Shown: positions 37,907 through 46,227 of the stretch, one piece after another
Numbering within the stretch: position 1 is the stretch's first letter
How the letters are laid out: each line of letters opens with the position of its first letter
DNA from: Roseobacter sp. CCS2
Lineage (GTDB): Bacteria > Pseudomonadota > Alphaproteobacteria > Rhodobacterales > Rhodobacteraceae
Assembly: GCF_000169435.1 (NCBI RefSeq)
Contig: NZ_AAYB01000001.1
Location: forward strand, 1,240,001 to 1,304,000
Length of the DNA: 64,000 nucleotides
Reading direction: 5' to 3'
Made by a program: the position numbers and the translations under genes
Notes under the pieces: model-generated
Database searches by the model: none
Seen by the model: only the letters and a program-made list of their open reading frames with translations
What the model was told of the DNA's origin: nothing

Positions 37907-38706
37907 TGTCCGTCCTGATCGTTATTCCGGCGCGCTATGCCTCAACCCGGTATCCCGGCAAACCGCTTGTGACATTGCGGGGTGCCAGCGGCGCGGCAAA
38001 AAGCCTGATTCGCCGGTCATGGGACGCGGCTTGCGATGTTGCGGGCATTGAGAAAGTGGTAATTGCCACCGATGACACGCGTATTGCAGATGCATCACAG
38101 GCATTTGGGGCAGAGGTCGTGATGACATCGGCCACCTGTCAGAACGGGACGGAACGTTGCGCCGAAACGTTGAAGAAGCTGGAAGGGGATTTTGACCTCG
38201 TTGTGAACTTGCAAGGCGATGCACCGCTCACCCCGGCGTGGTTTATCGAAGATCTTGTTCAAGGGCTGCGCAACAACCCAAACGCAGATGTGGCAACACC
38301 GGTTTTGCGCACCGAAGGACGGGCGCTTAACGGGTTGCTCCAAGACCGCAAAGAGGGCCGTGTTGGTGGGACAACGGCCGTTTTTGGCGCTGATTACAAT
38401 GCGCTATATTTTTCGAAAGAGGTTATTCCTTACACCGGCCAGGACTTTGCAGATCATGATGAAACACCTGTTTTTCATCACGTTGGCGTCTATGCCTACC
38501 GACCAAAAGCGCTGGCAGCTTATGCGCAATGGGGTGCCGGACCGCTGGAACAACTCGAAGGGCTAGAGCAATTACGCTTTCTTGAACGCGGCGTGCCGAT
38601 GCTATGCGTCGAGGTGGCTGCCAAAGGCCGCCAGTTTTGGGAATTGAACAACCCTGAAGATGTGCCTCGTATAGAGGCAATGTTGGCAGAGATGGGTCAA
38701 GACTAG
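37906..38706 (+). CDS. kdsB: CMP-KDO synthetase (3-deoxy-manno-octulosonate cytidylyltransferase)
   Basis: Activates KDO with CTP for LPS core or the KDO linker of group 2-type capsules. The 266-residue protein begins with the nucleotide-binding VIPARYASTRYPGKPLV. VVNLQGDAPLT is the metal-binding region; most KdsB proteins have GDEP here, so GDAP is a small deviation. FWELNNPEDVPRIEAML ends it. Its place beside cysQ and an export permease would suit a capsule-specific KpsU-like copy, but no second copy is in the window to compare. Confidence 0.92.
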   Translation: MSVLIVIPARYASTRYPGKPLVTLRGASGAAKSLIRRSWDAACDVAGIEKVVIATDDTRIADASQAFGAEVVMTSATCQNGTERCAETLKKLEGDFDLVVNLQGDAPLTPAWFIEDLVQGLRNNPNADVATPVLRTEGRALNGLLQDRKEGRVGGTTAVFGADYNALYFSKEVIPYTGQDFADHDETPVFHHVGVYAYRPKALAAYAQWGAGPLEQLEGLEQLRFLERGVPMLCVEVAAKGRQFWELNNPEDVPRIEAMLAEMGQD

Positions 38707-38710
38707 GCAG

Positions 38711-38735
38711 TCGCGCGCGATTTCTTGCGCAAGAA
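38711..38735. promoter_or_regulatory. Two adjacent palindromes upstream of galU
   Basis: TCGCGCGCGA (38711-38720) and TTCTTGCGCAAGAA (38722-38735) are each perfect palindromes, one base apart, in the 110-base gap between kdsB and galU. No T-run follows, so they are likelier protein-binding sites than a terminator. No regulator is known. Confidence 0.35.
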
Positions 38736-38816
38736 GGCTGAAATCCTTTGGCTTTGTCTTTATACTGTCGCGGATAAGCTGTTACTTGAGTGCAAATTGT
38801 TTTGAGGATCAAATTT

Positions 38817-39710
38817 ATGAACAGAAAAGTATCAAAAGCCATTTTCCCCGTCGCTGGCATGGGAACACGCTTTCTGCCCGCGACCAAATCCGTCCCGAAA
38901 GAGATCATGACATTGGTGGATCGTCCACTGATTCAATATGCCATCGACGAAGCCCGTGCCGCTGGGATTGAAGATTTTATTTTCGTGACTTCACGCGGCA
39001 AATCTGCGCTGGAAGATTACTTTGATCTGGCACCTGATCTGGAAGCCTCGCTTGAGGCGTCTGGCAAAACCGAACTGCTGGAAATTCTGCGCAACACCAA
39101 CATGGATAGCGGCACCATTGCTTACCTGCGTCAACATAAAGCGCTGGGCCTTGGGCATGCTGTATCCTGCGCGCGCAAGTTGATCGGGGATGAGCCTTTT
39201 GCCGTCATTCTACCTGATGACGTGATTGCAGGCGAAAAACCATGTTTGCAGCAGATGGTCGAGGCGTATCAGGAAACCGGTGGTGCGATGGTTGCCACAA
39301 TGGAAGTATCGCCAGCGCAAACATCGTCTTATGGTGTGCTGGATGTTGCAGATCAAAGCCCGCGTATCGTAACCGCGCGTGGCATGGTTGAAAAACCCGC
39401 AGCGGGAACGGCGCCGTCCAATCTGGCCGTGATCGGGCGGTATATTCTGACGCCGCAGGTGCTTGCGAATTTTGACAATATCGGGCGTGGCGCCGGTGGT
39501 GAAATTCAGCTGACCGATGCAATCGCAGAAGAAATCCAATCAGGTCGTGATGTGTTTGGCTATCGGTTTGAAGGTGAACGTTACGACTGTGGTTCCAAGG
39601 CGGGCTTTTTGCAGGCCACCGTGGCGTTCGCATTGGCGCGCGACGATCTGCGTGATGAACTTGATGCATTTTTGACGGACCTGCATGTGGCCAAGCAGGC
39701 TGCGCAATAA
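38817..39710 (+). CDS. galU: UTP-glucose-1-phosphate uridylyltransferase
   Basis: Makes UDP-glucose, the donor for surface glycans. The 297-residue protein has the signature GMGTRFLPATKSVPKEIM, the VDRPLIQYAIDEA helix, LPDDVI and VEKPA loops and the GGEIQLTDAI segment. The ATG at 38817 follows GAGGA. It leads a run of four glycan genes, the first only five bases downstream. Confidence 0.96.
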   Translation: MNRKVSKAIFPVAGMGTRFLPATKSVPKEIMTLVDRPLIQYAIDEARAAGIEDFIFVTSRGKSALEDYFDLAPDLEASLEASGKTELLEILRNTNMDSGTIAYLRQHKALGLGHAVSCARKLIGDEPFAVILPDDVIAGEKPCLQQMVEAYQETGGAMVATMEVSPAQTSSYGVLDVADQSPRIVTARGMVEKPAAGTAPSNLAVIGRYILTPQVLANFDNIGRGAGGEIQLTDAIAEEIQSGRDVFGYRFEGERYDCGSKAGFLQATVAFALARDDLRDELDAFLTDLHVAKQAAQ

Positions 39711-39715
39711 GGTCT

Positions 39716-40744
39716 TTGCTGTCATTGCCCAAGACCGGCCTTTGGCATGCTTATCGCCTGCGTTGGAAACGCAGGCGATTTCTGTTTCGGATATGGCGCA
39801 AACGTAAAGAGCTATCGTTATCCACTGACCGGACAGCACAAATTTCCCCTGATGCAATCCTTGCCTTTTCAACGGTGCGCAATGAAATCGTCAGGCTCCC
39901 ACATTTTTTGGCTTATTACCGCAAACTTGGAATTAACCATTTTCTGTTTGTTGATAACGGCAGTGATGATGGTACGGCTGCGTTTCTGGCAGAACAGCCT
40001 GATGTGTCATTGTGGACGACAACGCATAGTTATCGGTTATCACGTTTTGGGATGGATTGGCTTGGCTGGTTACAATGGCAATATGGAAACAAGCATTGGT
40101 GTCTGACCGTCGATGCAGACGAACTTTTGACGTATCCTGAGTGCGAAAACCGTGATCTTCGGGCGCTGACATCTTGGTTGGATGAAAGGGGCGAGGCATC
40201 GTTCGGCGCGTTGCTGCTTGAGCTTTATCCAAAAGGGCCTTTGCAGTCCGCCACCTATGTGCCGGGGGATGATCCGACCAAAACACTGGGTTGGTTTGAT
40301 CCGGACAACTATCGCAACCAAGTGCATCCATATTACCACAACCTTTGGATACAAGGCGGTGTGCGCGAACGCGTCTTTTTCGCGAATGAACCTGCGCGCG
40401 CGCCAACGCTGAACAAAACGCCGCTGGTGCGTTGGTCGTGGCGCTATGTTTATGTCAGTTCAACCCATCAGATCCTGCCCACACGGCTGCATGATGTGTT
40501 TGACCTTGAAGGCGACAGTAAGGTCAGTGGTGCCCTGTTGCATACCAAATTCCTGCCCATTGTCGGTGCGAAATCTGCCGAAGAATTGACACGCGGGCAG
40601 CATTTTCAGAACACAGCCTTGTATCAAGACTATCATCGCAGGCTGACTGAAAACCCCGACCTTTGGCATGAAGGGTCTTGCCGTTACGAGGGGCCTGCGC
40701 AATTGGTTGAGTTAGGATTGATGTCCAAGGGGCGTTGGGTCTGA
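39716..40744 (+). CDS. Family 2-type glycosyltransferase, copy 1
   Basis: A 342-residue transferase of the Glyco_tranf_2_4 type. The fold shows in AFSTVRNEIVRLPHFLAYYR, KLGINHFLFVDNGSDDGT and the DxD-like VDADELLTYP. Family-specific features are LLLELYPKGPL, NLWIQGGVRERVFF and LVELGLMSKGRW at the C-terminus. No ATG is available; the TTG at 39716, five bases after galU, is the likely start. It resembles the next protein along its whole length, so the pair arose by duplication. Donor and acceptor are unknown. Confidence 0.87.
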   Translation: MLSLPKTGLWHAYRLRWKRRRFLFRIWRKRKELSLSTDRTAQISPDAILAFSTVRNEIVRLPHFLAYYRKLGINHFLFVDNGSDDGTAAFLAEQPDVSLWTTTHSYRLSRFGMDWLGWLQWQYGNKHWCLTVDADELLTYPECENRDLRALTSWLDERGEASFGALLLELYPKGPLQSATYVPGDDPTKTLGWFDPDNYRNQVHPYYHNLWIQGGVRERVFFANEPARAPTLNKTPLVRWSWRYVYVSSTHQILPTRLHDVFDLEGDSKVSGALLHTKFLPIVGAKSAEELTRGQHFQNTALYQDYHRRLTENPDLWHEGSCRYEGPAQLVELGLMSKGRWV

Positions 40745-40783
40745 TATGGTAAGTGGTAACGGGACAAACAGGTAACTTCAGGC

Positions 40784-41794
40784 GTGGGCTTTTTGACTTC
40801 ATATCGGCTGCGGTGGCAGCGCAAGCACTGGCGTGCGCGTGCCTTGCGCAAAGGGCGCGAGTTGCAGGCCGTGTCTGACCGCACCAGCGATATTGGCCCC
40901 GATGATGTGCTGCTGTTCTGCACCTTCCGCAACGAAGATGTGCGACTGCCGTTCTTTTTCGATTATTATCGCAAGCTGGGTATCAACCACTTTCTGATGA
41001 TTGATAACGGCAGTGCAGACAACGGCCCCGCTTTTGCGCAAGAACAACCCGACGTGTCTTTGTGGCGCACTGATGCACCTTATGGTGAGGCCCGTTATGG
41101 TGTTGATTGGCTGACCTATCTGCAAGGCAGATACGCTGATGGCCGCTGGGCGCTGACCGTCGATGTTGACGAATTTTTTGTCTACCCGTTTTGCGATACC
41201 CGGCCTATTCGTGCGCTGGCCGATTGGCTGGATGCGTCAGAGGTGCGTTCATTCGGGGCGATGCTGCTGGATATGTACCCCAAGGGTCCGGTGGGTCAGA
41301 CAGAATACGCGCGCGGCGATAACCCGTTTGAAACAGCCAGTTGGTTCGACCCTGGCAATTATTTCATGACGCAGAATAAATTGCTGAAAAACCTTTGGAT
41401 TCAAGGCGGCCCGCGTGCACGCAGTTTCTTTGCGGCCAAGCCAAAGCAAGCACCTGCACTAAACAAAATCCCATTTGTGAAATGGCGCAAACCCTATGCC
41501 TATGTCAGCTCGACGCATATGATGCTGCCACGGGGGCTCAACCTTGTTTATGATCAGCAAGGGGGTGAAAAGACCTCTGGCATCTTGCTGCACGCCAAGT
41601 TCCTGAACACCTTTGGCGATCGGGCAACCGAAGAAGCGCAGCGCGCTGAACATTATCGCAATGGCCAAGAATACAAGACATATGCGGAACGCCACGGCAC
41701 AGACCCCGATCTTTGGTGCCAGTGGAGCGAGCAATACATCAACTGGCGCCAGCTCGAGGTGCTGGGCCTGATGTCCAAGGGGAACTGGGCATGA
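40784..41794 (+). CDS. Family 2-type glycosyltransferase, copy 2
   Basis: A 336-residue paralogue of the preceding protein. Shared blocks include FRNEDVRLPFFFDYYRKLGI, the VDVDEFFVYP metal site, LLDMYPKGPVG, NLWIQGGPRARSFF and LGLMSKGNWA. The divergence between the copies is substantial, so they probably add different sugars or linkages. The start is GTG at 40784. It overlaps the next gene by ATGA, tying the four genes into one translation unit. Confidence 0.87.
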   Translation: MGFLTSYRLRWQRKHWRARALRKGRELQAVSDRTSDIGPDDVLLFCTFRNEDVRLPFFFDYYRKLGINHFLMIDNGSADNGPAFAQEQPDVSLWRTDAPYGEARYGVDWLTYLQGRYADGRWALTVDVDEFFVYPFCDTRPIRALADWLDASEVRSFGAMLLDMYPKGPVGQTEYARGDNPFETASWFDPGNYFMTQNKLLKNLWIQGGPRARSFFAAKPKQAPALNKIPFVKWRKPYAYVSSTHMMLPRGLNLVYDQQGGEKTSGILLHAKFLNTFGDRATEEAQRAEHYRNGQEYKTYAERHGTDPDLWCQWSEQYINWRQLEVLGLMSKGNWA

Positions 41795-43494
41795 GCTTGG
41801 GTGTCATCATGTTGGTGCACACCGCATTTGATCGGGCCGAACAGATGGTGCGCCATTGGGCCGCCGCTGCGTGCCCGGTTGTTGTCCATGTTGATAGTAA
41901 CGTTCCTGACGCGACTTATGACGCCTTTATGCGGTCCGTGGCCGACTTGGCTGATGTGCGCTTTTGTGCGCGGCACCGGTGCGAGTGGGGGACTTGGGGT
42001 TTGGTTGCTGCATCGCAAGAGGCGGCGACTGTTTTGCTTGAGGATTTTCCTGATGTGCAACATGCATTTCTCGCGTCCGGGGCTTGTCTGCCGTTACGCT
42101 CAATTGCCGATCTTATCGGTTACTTGAAAGCGCAGCCTGACACCGATTTTATCGAAAGTGCGACGACCGCAGATGTGCCGTGGACGGTTGGTGGATTGGA
42201 CCGGGAAAGGTTCACGCTTAGGTTTCCGTTCGCGTGGAAAAAGCATCGTCGTCTGTTCGATTGGTTTGTCAAACTGCAACAGATCCTGGGGTATCGGCGC
42301 AACATCCCCGAAGGGATCAGACCACATATGGGATCACAGTGGTGGTGCCTGACGCGACAGACCCTTGATGCGATCCTGCAAGACCCTAACCGCGACACAT
42401 ATGACGCCTATTTCCGCAAAGTCTGGATTCCGGACGAAAGCTATTATCAAACCCTGACCCGCTTGCATACGCGCAAGGTGGAAAGCCGGTCACTGACACT
42501 GGCTAAGTTCGACTATCAAGGTAAGCCGCACATCTTTTTCGATGATCATGCAGAACTGCTGCAACGCTCAAAAAGCTTTGTTGCACGTAAAATCTGGCGC
42601 GATGCAGACCAGCTTTATCAGATGTTTCCGCTGCCCAGCGATCCGCTTGGTGCTGCTGAAGAACCCAATTCCGGCGCCGTCGACAGGGTCTTTTCCCAAG
42701 CGGTAGAGCGGCGCACGCTTGGCCGCGCAGGCCTTTATATGCAAAGCCGCTATCCAAGCATTGATCGGCAAACCAACGTCGCCGCTGCGCCCTATGCTGT
42801 TTTGCAAGGTTTAAGTGATGTCTTTCCTGATTTTCAGCCATGGCTTACCCGACAGACAGGTGCGCAGGTGCATGGGCACCTGTTTGCAAAGGACCGCGCA
42901 CATTTTGCAGATGACAGTGATGTGTACCGCGGCGGGCTGTCAGACAACGCGCGGCTGCGCGATTACAATGGCAAGATGTTCCTGACGAACCTGATCTGGA
43001 ATGGCCGGGACGAGCATCATTGCTTTCAGTTTGGCCCTGCGGACACCCAAGACATTTGCTGGACCCTTGCCAAGGATACCAACGCCAGCATCTGGGTTGT
43101 CTCTGGCGCGTGGTCGATCCCGCTGTTTTCATCAGGCCGGTCAGCCAGTGATATACGCGCCGAAGCAGCACGCCTTCAGCGGATTGAGGATAAGTTTTTA
43201 AAGGTTCTGCGTTCACCTGATGCGCGGGCGCGGATCAATATTATGACGTTAGCGCAGTTCATCGAGGCACCTATGGATGTTCTGCAAACGATCATTGACG
43301 AAATCGCGGGCCACCGGGGAAATGCGCTGAAAGAAGTGCCAAAGATGGCTGATTTAACAGGGTTGCCCGACTTCCTGCAGGACCTGAAAAACCAAGGCAT
43401 GCATCCGTTCCTGACCGGTGACATCACGGTCGGAAACACCCAAGCGCCCAAACCAATATCGCGCCGCAAACCTTATGTGATCAGCACGAAATGA
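41791..43494 (+). CDS. GT14-type (Branch) glycosyltransferase with extra C-terminal domain
   Basis: A 567-residue protein. Residues 1-270 match the Core-2/I-branching N-acetylglucosaminyltransferase family: IMLVHTAFDRAEQMVRHW, VVHVDSNV, the LASGACLPLRSI strand, GSQWWCLTRQTLDAI and WIPDESYYQTL. Residues about 280-567 form a second domain that I cannot place (TNLIWNGRDEHHCFQFGP, WVVSGAWSIPLF); I recall a DUF5927/5928-type tail in Rhodobacterales. The start overlaps the previous gene. The likely job is adding a beta-1,6-linked GlcNAc branch or a related sugar; the substrate is inferred. Confidence 0.82.
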   Translation: MSLGVIMLVHTAFDRAEQMVRHWAAAACPVVVHVDSNVPDATYDAFMRSVADLADVRFCARHRCEWGTWGLVAASQEAATVLLEDFPDVQHAFLASGACLPLRSIADLIGYLKAQPDTDFIESATTADVPWTVGGLDRERFTLRFPFAWKKHRRLFDWFVKLQQILGYRRNIPEGIRPHMGSQWWCLTRQTLDAILQDPNRDTYDAYFRKVWIPDESYYQTLTRLHTRKVESRSLTLAKFDYQGKPHIFFDDHAELLQRSKSFVARKIWRDADQLYQMFPLPSDPLGAAEEPNSGAVDRVFSQAVERRTLGRAGLYMQSRYPSIDRQTNVAAAPYAVLQGLSDVFPDFQPWLTRQTGAQVHGHLFAKDRAHFADDSDVYRGGLSDNARLRDYNGKMFLTNLIWNGRDEHHCFQFGPADTQDICWTLAKDTNASIWVVSGAWSIPLFSSGRSASDIRAEAARLQRIEDKFLKVLRSPDARARINIMTLAQFIEAPMDVLQTIIDEIAGHRGNALKEVPKMADLTGLPDFLQDLKNQGMHPFLTGDITVGNTQAPKPISRRKPYVISTK

Positions 43495-44924
43495 GCAGGT
43501 TTCGGTCTTTCATTCTGCTGGCCGAAATGCGCACAGGATCAAACCTGTTGGAAGCCAACCTGAATATGCTTGATGGTATCAGTTGTCATGGAGAGGCATT
43601 TAATCCGTCTTTCGTCGGATACCCGAAGATTGACGAGGTGCTGGGTATTGACCGGGATGCCCGCGAAAAGGATCCGCATGCCTTGCTGCAAAAGATCAAA
43701 GACAGCGATGATCTGGGGGGTTTTCGGTTTTTTCACGATCACGACCCACGTGTGTTGGACACCTGCATTGATGATCCCTATTGCGCCAAAGTCATTCTGA
43801 CGCGCAATCCGCTGGACAGCTTTGTAAGTTGGAAAATCGCGCAAGCGACAGGACAATGGAAACTGACCAACGCAACCCACTCTAAATCAATGGCAATCAC
43901 CTTCGATCCAAAGGCGTTTGAAGCGCATCTTGAAGCTATTCAATCTTTTCAGACCAGCATTCAACGCGCACTTCAACTTAGCGGTCAGACGGCCTTTCAT
44001 ATCAACTATGATGACCTGCGCGATGTTGATGTGCTGAACGGGTTGGCACAGTTTCTGAGCGTGGATGCGCGCCTGTCAAACGTGAACAAGAAACTGAAGA
44101 AACAAAACCCAGAGCCGCTGAACCAGAAGGTCAAAAACTACGATCAGATGACAGATGCTTTGGCCCGTATCGATCCGTTTGACCTATCACGTACCCCGCA
44201 TTTTGAACCCAAACGCGGTCCTGCCATTCCCACTTATATCGCGGCCCCCACAACTGGGCTGATGTATATGCCGCTGCGGTCCGGGCCCGACCGGGCAGTG
44301 CGGCAGTGGCTGGCCGCTGTTGATGGTGCACCGACTGATGCATTGCTTGAAAAGTTTTCGCAAAAATCACTGCGCCAATGGCAGGAAAGGCAGCAGCCCC
44401 ATCGTAGCTTTGCCGTGCTGCGCCATCCTTTGGCGCGCGCGCATGCTGCATTCTGTGATCGGATCCTGCTGGATGGTCCGCGTCGTCTGCCCGAAATTCG
44501 GGCCAATCTGATCAGGGTGCATAAGCTGAAAATCCCTGATGATGCACCAGCTTTGGATGATCCCGCCATCTATTCAGATCAGGATCACAAGCAGGCGATG
44601 CTGGGGTTCCTGACGTTTCTCAAAATGAATTTGGCAGGCCAGACCAGTATCCGGGTTGATCCGTCATGGGCCAGCCAGTTGACGCTTTTGCAAGGCATGG
44701 CGCAGTTTGCCGTCCCTGATCTTGTGCTGCGTGAAGAGAATTTGCGCGAAGACCTGCATCATTTGGCCCAGCAAATGAACCTGCCAAATACGCCCGCTTT
44801 GGGCCATACAGCCCACAAATGGCAGGGGCGCCTTGCGGCCATTTATGATCAAACGCTTGAAGATGCAGCGCGCGCAGCTTACGCGCGCGATTACGCAGTA
44901 TTCGGATTTGGAAACTGGGCTTAG
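43491..44924 (+). CDS. Two-domain sulfotransferase (NodH/Stf0-like plus second sulfotransferase-like domain)
   Basis: A 477-residue protein. The N-terminal half has the PAPS 5'-phosphosulfate loop in LLAEMRTGSNLLEANL and the 3'-phosphate site in LTRNPLDSFVSWKIA, as in NodH/Stf0 carbohydrate sulfotransferases. After about residue 245 a second unit begins, with YMPLRSGPDRAVRQWL where a PAPS loop would be (the usual Lys/Thr residues are absent), then VLRHPLARAHAAFCDRI, REENLREDL and YARDYAVFGFG of the Sulfotransfer_2 type. The second half may be inactive or structural. It overlaps the GT14 gene by ATGA. Confidence 0.85.
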   Translation: MSRFRSFILLAEMRTGSNLLEANLNMLDGISCHGEAFNPSFVGYPKIDEVLGIDRDAREKDPHALLQKIKDSDDLGGFRFFHDHDPRVLDTCIDDPYCAKVILTRNPLDSFVSWKIAQATGQWKLTNATHSKSMAITFDPKAFEAHLEAIQSFQTSIQRALQLSGQTAFHINYDDLRDVDVLNGLAQFLSVDARLSNVNKKLKKQNPEPLNQKVKNYDQMTDALARIDPFDLSRTPHFEPKRGPAIPTYIAAPTTGLMYMPLRSGPDRAVRQWLAAVDGAPTDALLEKFSQKSLRQWQERQQPHRSFAVLRHPLARAHAAFCDRILLDGPRRLPEIRANLIRVHKLKIPDDAPALDDPAIYSDQDHKQAMLGFLTFLKMNLAGQTSIRVDPSWASQLTLLQGMAQFAVPDLVLREENLREDLHHLAQQMNLPNTPALGHTAHKWQGRLAAIYDQTLEDAARAAYARDYAVFGFGNWA

Positions 44925-45385
44925 GCCGCTTGCGACGCTTCAAGCTCGGTCAGGATTGTGTGTAGTGTGCCTGCATCGCTGTTGGCGCGCAGTTTCGTAC
45001 AAATCGACTTGTCCCGCAGTGTACGTGACACAAGCGCCAGCGCTTTGAGGTGGTCAACGCCAGCATCCTCTGGCGCGATCAGCGCGAATACCAGATCAAC
45101 GGGCTGACGATCAACCGCATCAAAATCAAGCGGCTTTTCAAGGCGCAGGAACAGGCCAAAAACACCATTTGCGCTGGTCATGCGAGCATGCGGCAGGGCA
45201 ATGCCCTGGCCAACACCGGTTGGGCCCAAACCTTCACGATCAATCAACGCGTCGATCACATCAACAGCGTTCAGGTCATAGCTTGCCTCAGCAAGTTCGC
45301 CCAGATCATGAAAAAGACGCTTCTTGCTGGTGCAAGATGCAATAGATTTTACCGCATCCGCTTTCAGAATAGTGCCAAGTTGCAT
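44921..45385 (-). CDS. ptsN: PTS IIA-like nitrogen-regulatory protein PtsN
   Basis: A 154-residue EIIA-Ntr. The phosphorylated histidine is in GIALPHARM, with GLGPTGVGQ before it and the VFALIAPEDAGVDHLKAL helix after it. It is part of the nitrogen PTS relay and affects potassium and nitrogen control in proteobacteria. It is 29 bases downstream of hpf, the conserved order. Its stop overlaps that of the convergent sulfotransferase gene (TTAG). Confidence 0.94.
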   Translation of the reverse strand: MQLGTILKADAVKSIASCTSKKRLFHDLGELAEASYDLNAVDVIDALIDREGLGPTGVGQGIALPHARMTSANGVFGLFLRLEKPLDFDAVDRQPVDLVFALIAPEDAGVDHLKALALVSRTLRDKSICTKLRANSDAGTLHTILTELEASQAA

Positions 45386-45414
45386 TGATCGTATCTTTCA
45401 CTTGATGCGCGGGT

Positions 45415-45990
45415 CTAACCCGATGTACGCGGGTCGATCCAGCCAATGTTTCCGTCGTCACGTCTGTAAACGACGTTCACCCCATTATGTTTTTCGTTCC
45501 GGAACACCAGTACCGGCGAACTTGCAAGTTCCATCTGCATGACCGCTTCACCAACAGACAGGGACGGAATTTTCGTCTCCATCTCTGCGACGATCATTGC
45601 GTTTACAGAATCTTGCTCAACCTCATCAGTCTCATCTCTTGATTCGAGGATATATGATCCGGCGTCCGAAAGTTCAACAGGTTGTGAACGCTCCTTATGG
45701 TGGTCTTTCAGGCGGCGTTTATACCGGCGCAACTGCTTGTCCATTTTTTCAGAACTTGCATCAAAAGCAGCATAAATTTCGGTTGCTTTACCAGTCGCCT
45801 GTGCGGTCAGTCCTGTTGAAAGATGCACAACGGCTTCGCAGACAAATTCATGGCCCGACTTTGAAAAAACAACGTAAGCTTCGGTCGGCCGTCCAGCATA
45901 CTTGCTTAGAATATCGTCCAACTCTGTCTTCACATGAGTTTGCAGGGCTGCACCAATGTCGATTTGCTTTCCGCTGATCTGGTAACGCAT
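45415..45990 (-). CDS. hpf: Long-form ribosome hibernation promoting factor
   Basis: A 191-residue protein that pairs ribosomes into inactive dimers during stasis. The N-terminal HPF domain starts MRYQISGKQIDIG and includes AYVVFSKSGHEFVCEAVVHL. The C-terminal dimerisation domain has SVGEAVMQMELASSPVLVFRN and GNIGWIDP. The two are joined by an acidic linker. AAGGAG lies just ahead of the ATG. A large hairpin occupies the leader at 46011-46064 and may control translation. Confidence 0.95.
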   Translation of the reverse strand: MRYQISGKQIDIGAALQTHVKTELDDILSKYAGRPTEAYVVFSKSGHEFVCEAVVHLSTGLTAQATGKATEIYAAFDASSEKMDKQLRRYKRRLKDHHKERSQPVELSDAGSYILESRDETDEVEQDSVNAMIVAEMETKIPSLSVGEAVMQMELASSPVLVFRNEKHNGVNVVYRRDDGNIGWIDPRTSG

Positions 45991-46010
45991 CGTTTCTCCT
46001 TTACTGGGTC

Positions 46011-46064
46011 ATGACAGGATGGATCAGTTGGCCCGGAAAACCGGTACCAACTGCGTTCTGTCAT
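46011..46064 (-). promoter_or_regulatory. Long hairpin in the hpf 5' leader
   Basis: Three nested stems: ATGACAG/CTGTCAT (46011-46017 with 46058-46064), CAGTTGG/CCAACTG (46025-46031 with 46047-46053), and CCGG/CCGG around an AAAA/TTTT loop (46033-46044). Eighteen pairs in all, with small internal loops. It ends about 20 bases upstream of the hpf ATG and about nine bases upstream of the ribosome site, and has no T-run after it on the minus strand. Confidence 0.6.
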
Positions 46065-46227
46065 ATGAGTGGATACCGATAACACCCTGATATCGTTAAC
46101 CTTACCTGAACAGGCCGGTGATTTACCGGCAAAGACGCAGGGAAAGTAATCGGGTTCGTCATCACCTCTATTTGGCGATGAATCCCTGTCTGTTGTCAAT
46201 GATGCAGTGGTTAATCCGCCAAAAGAA

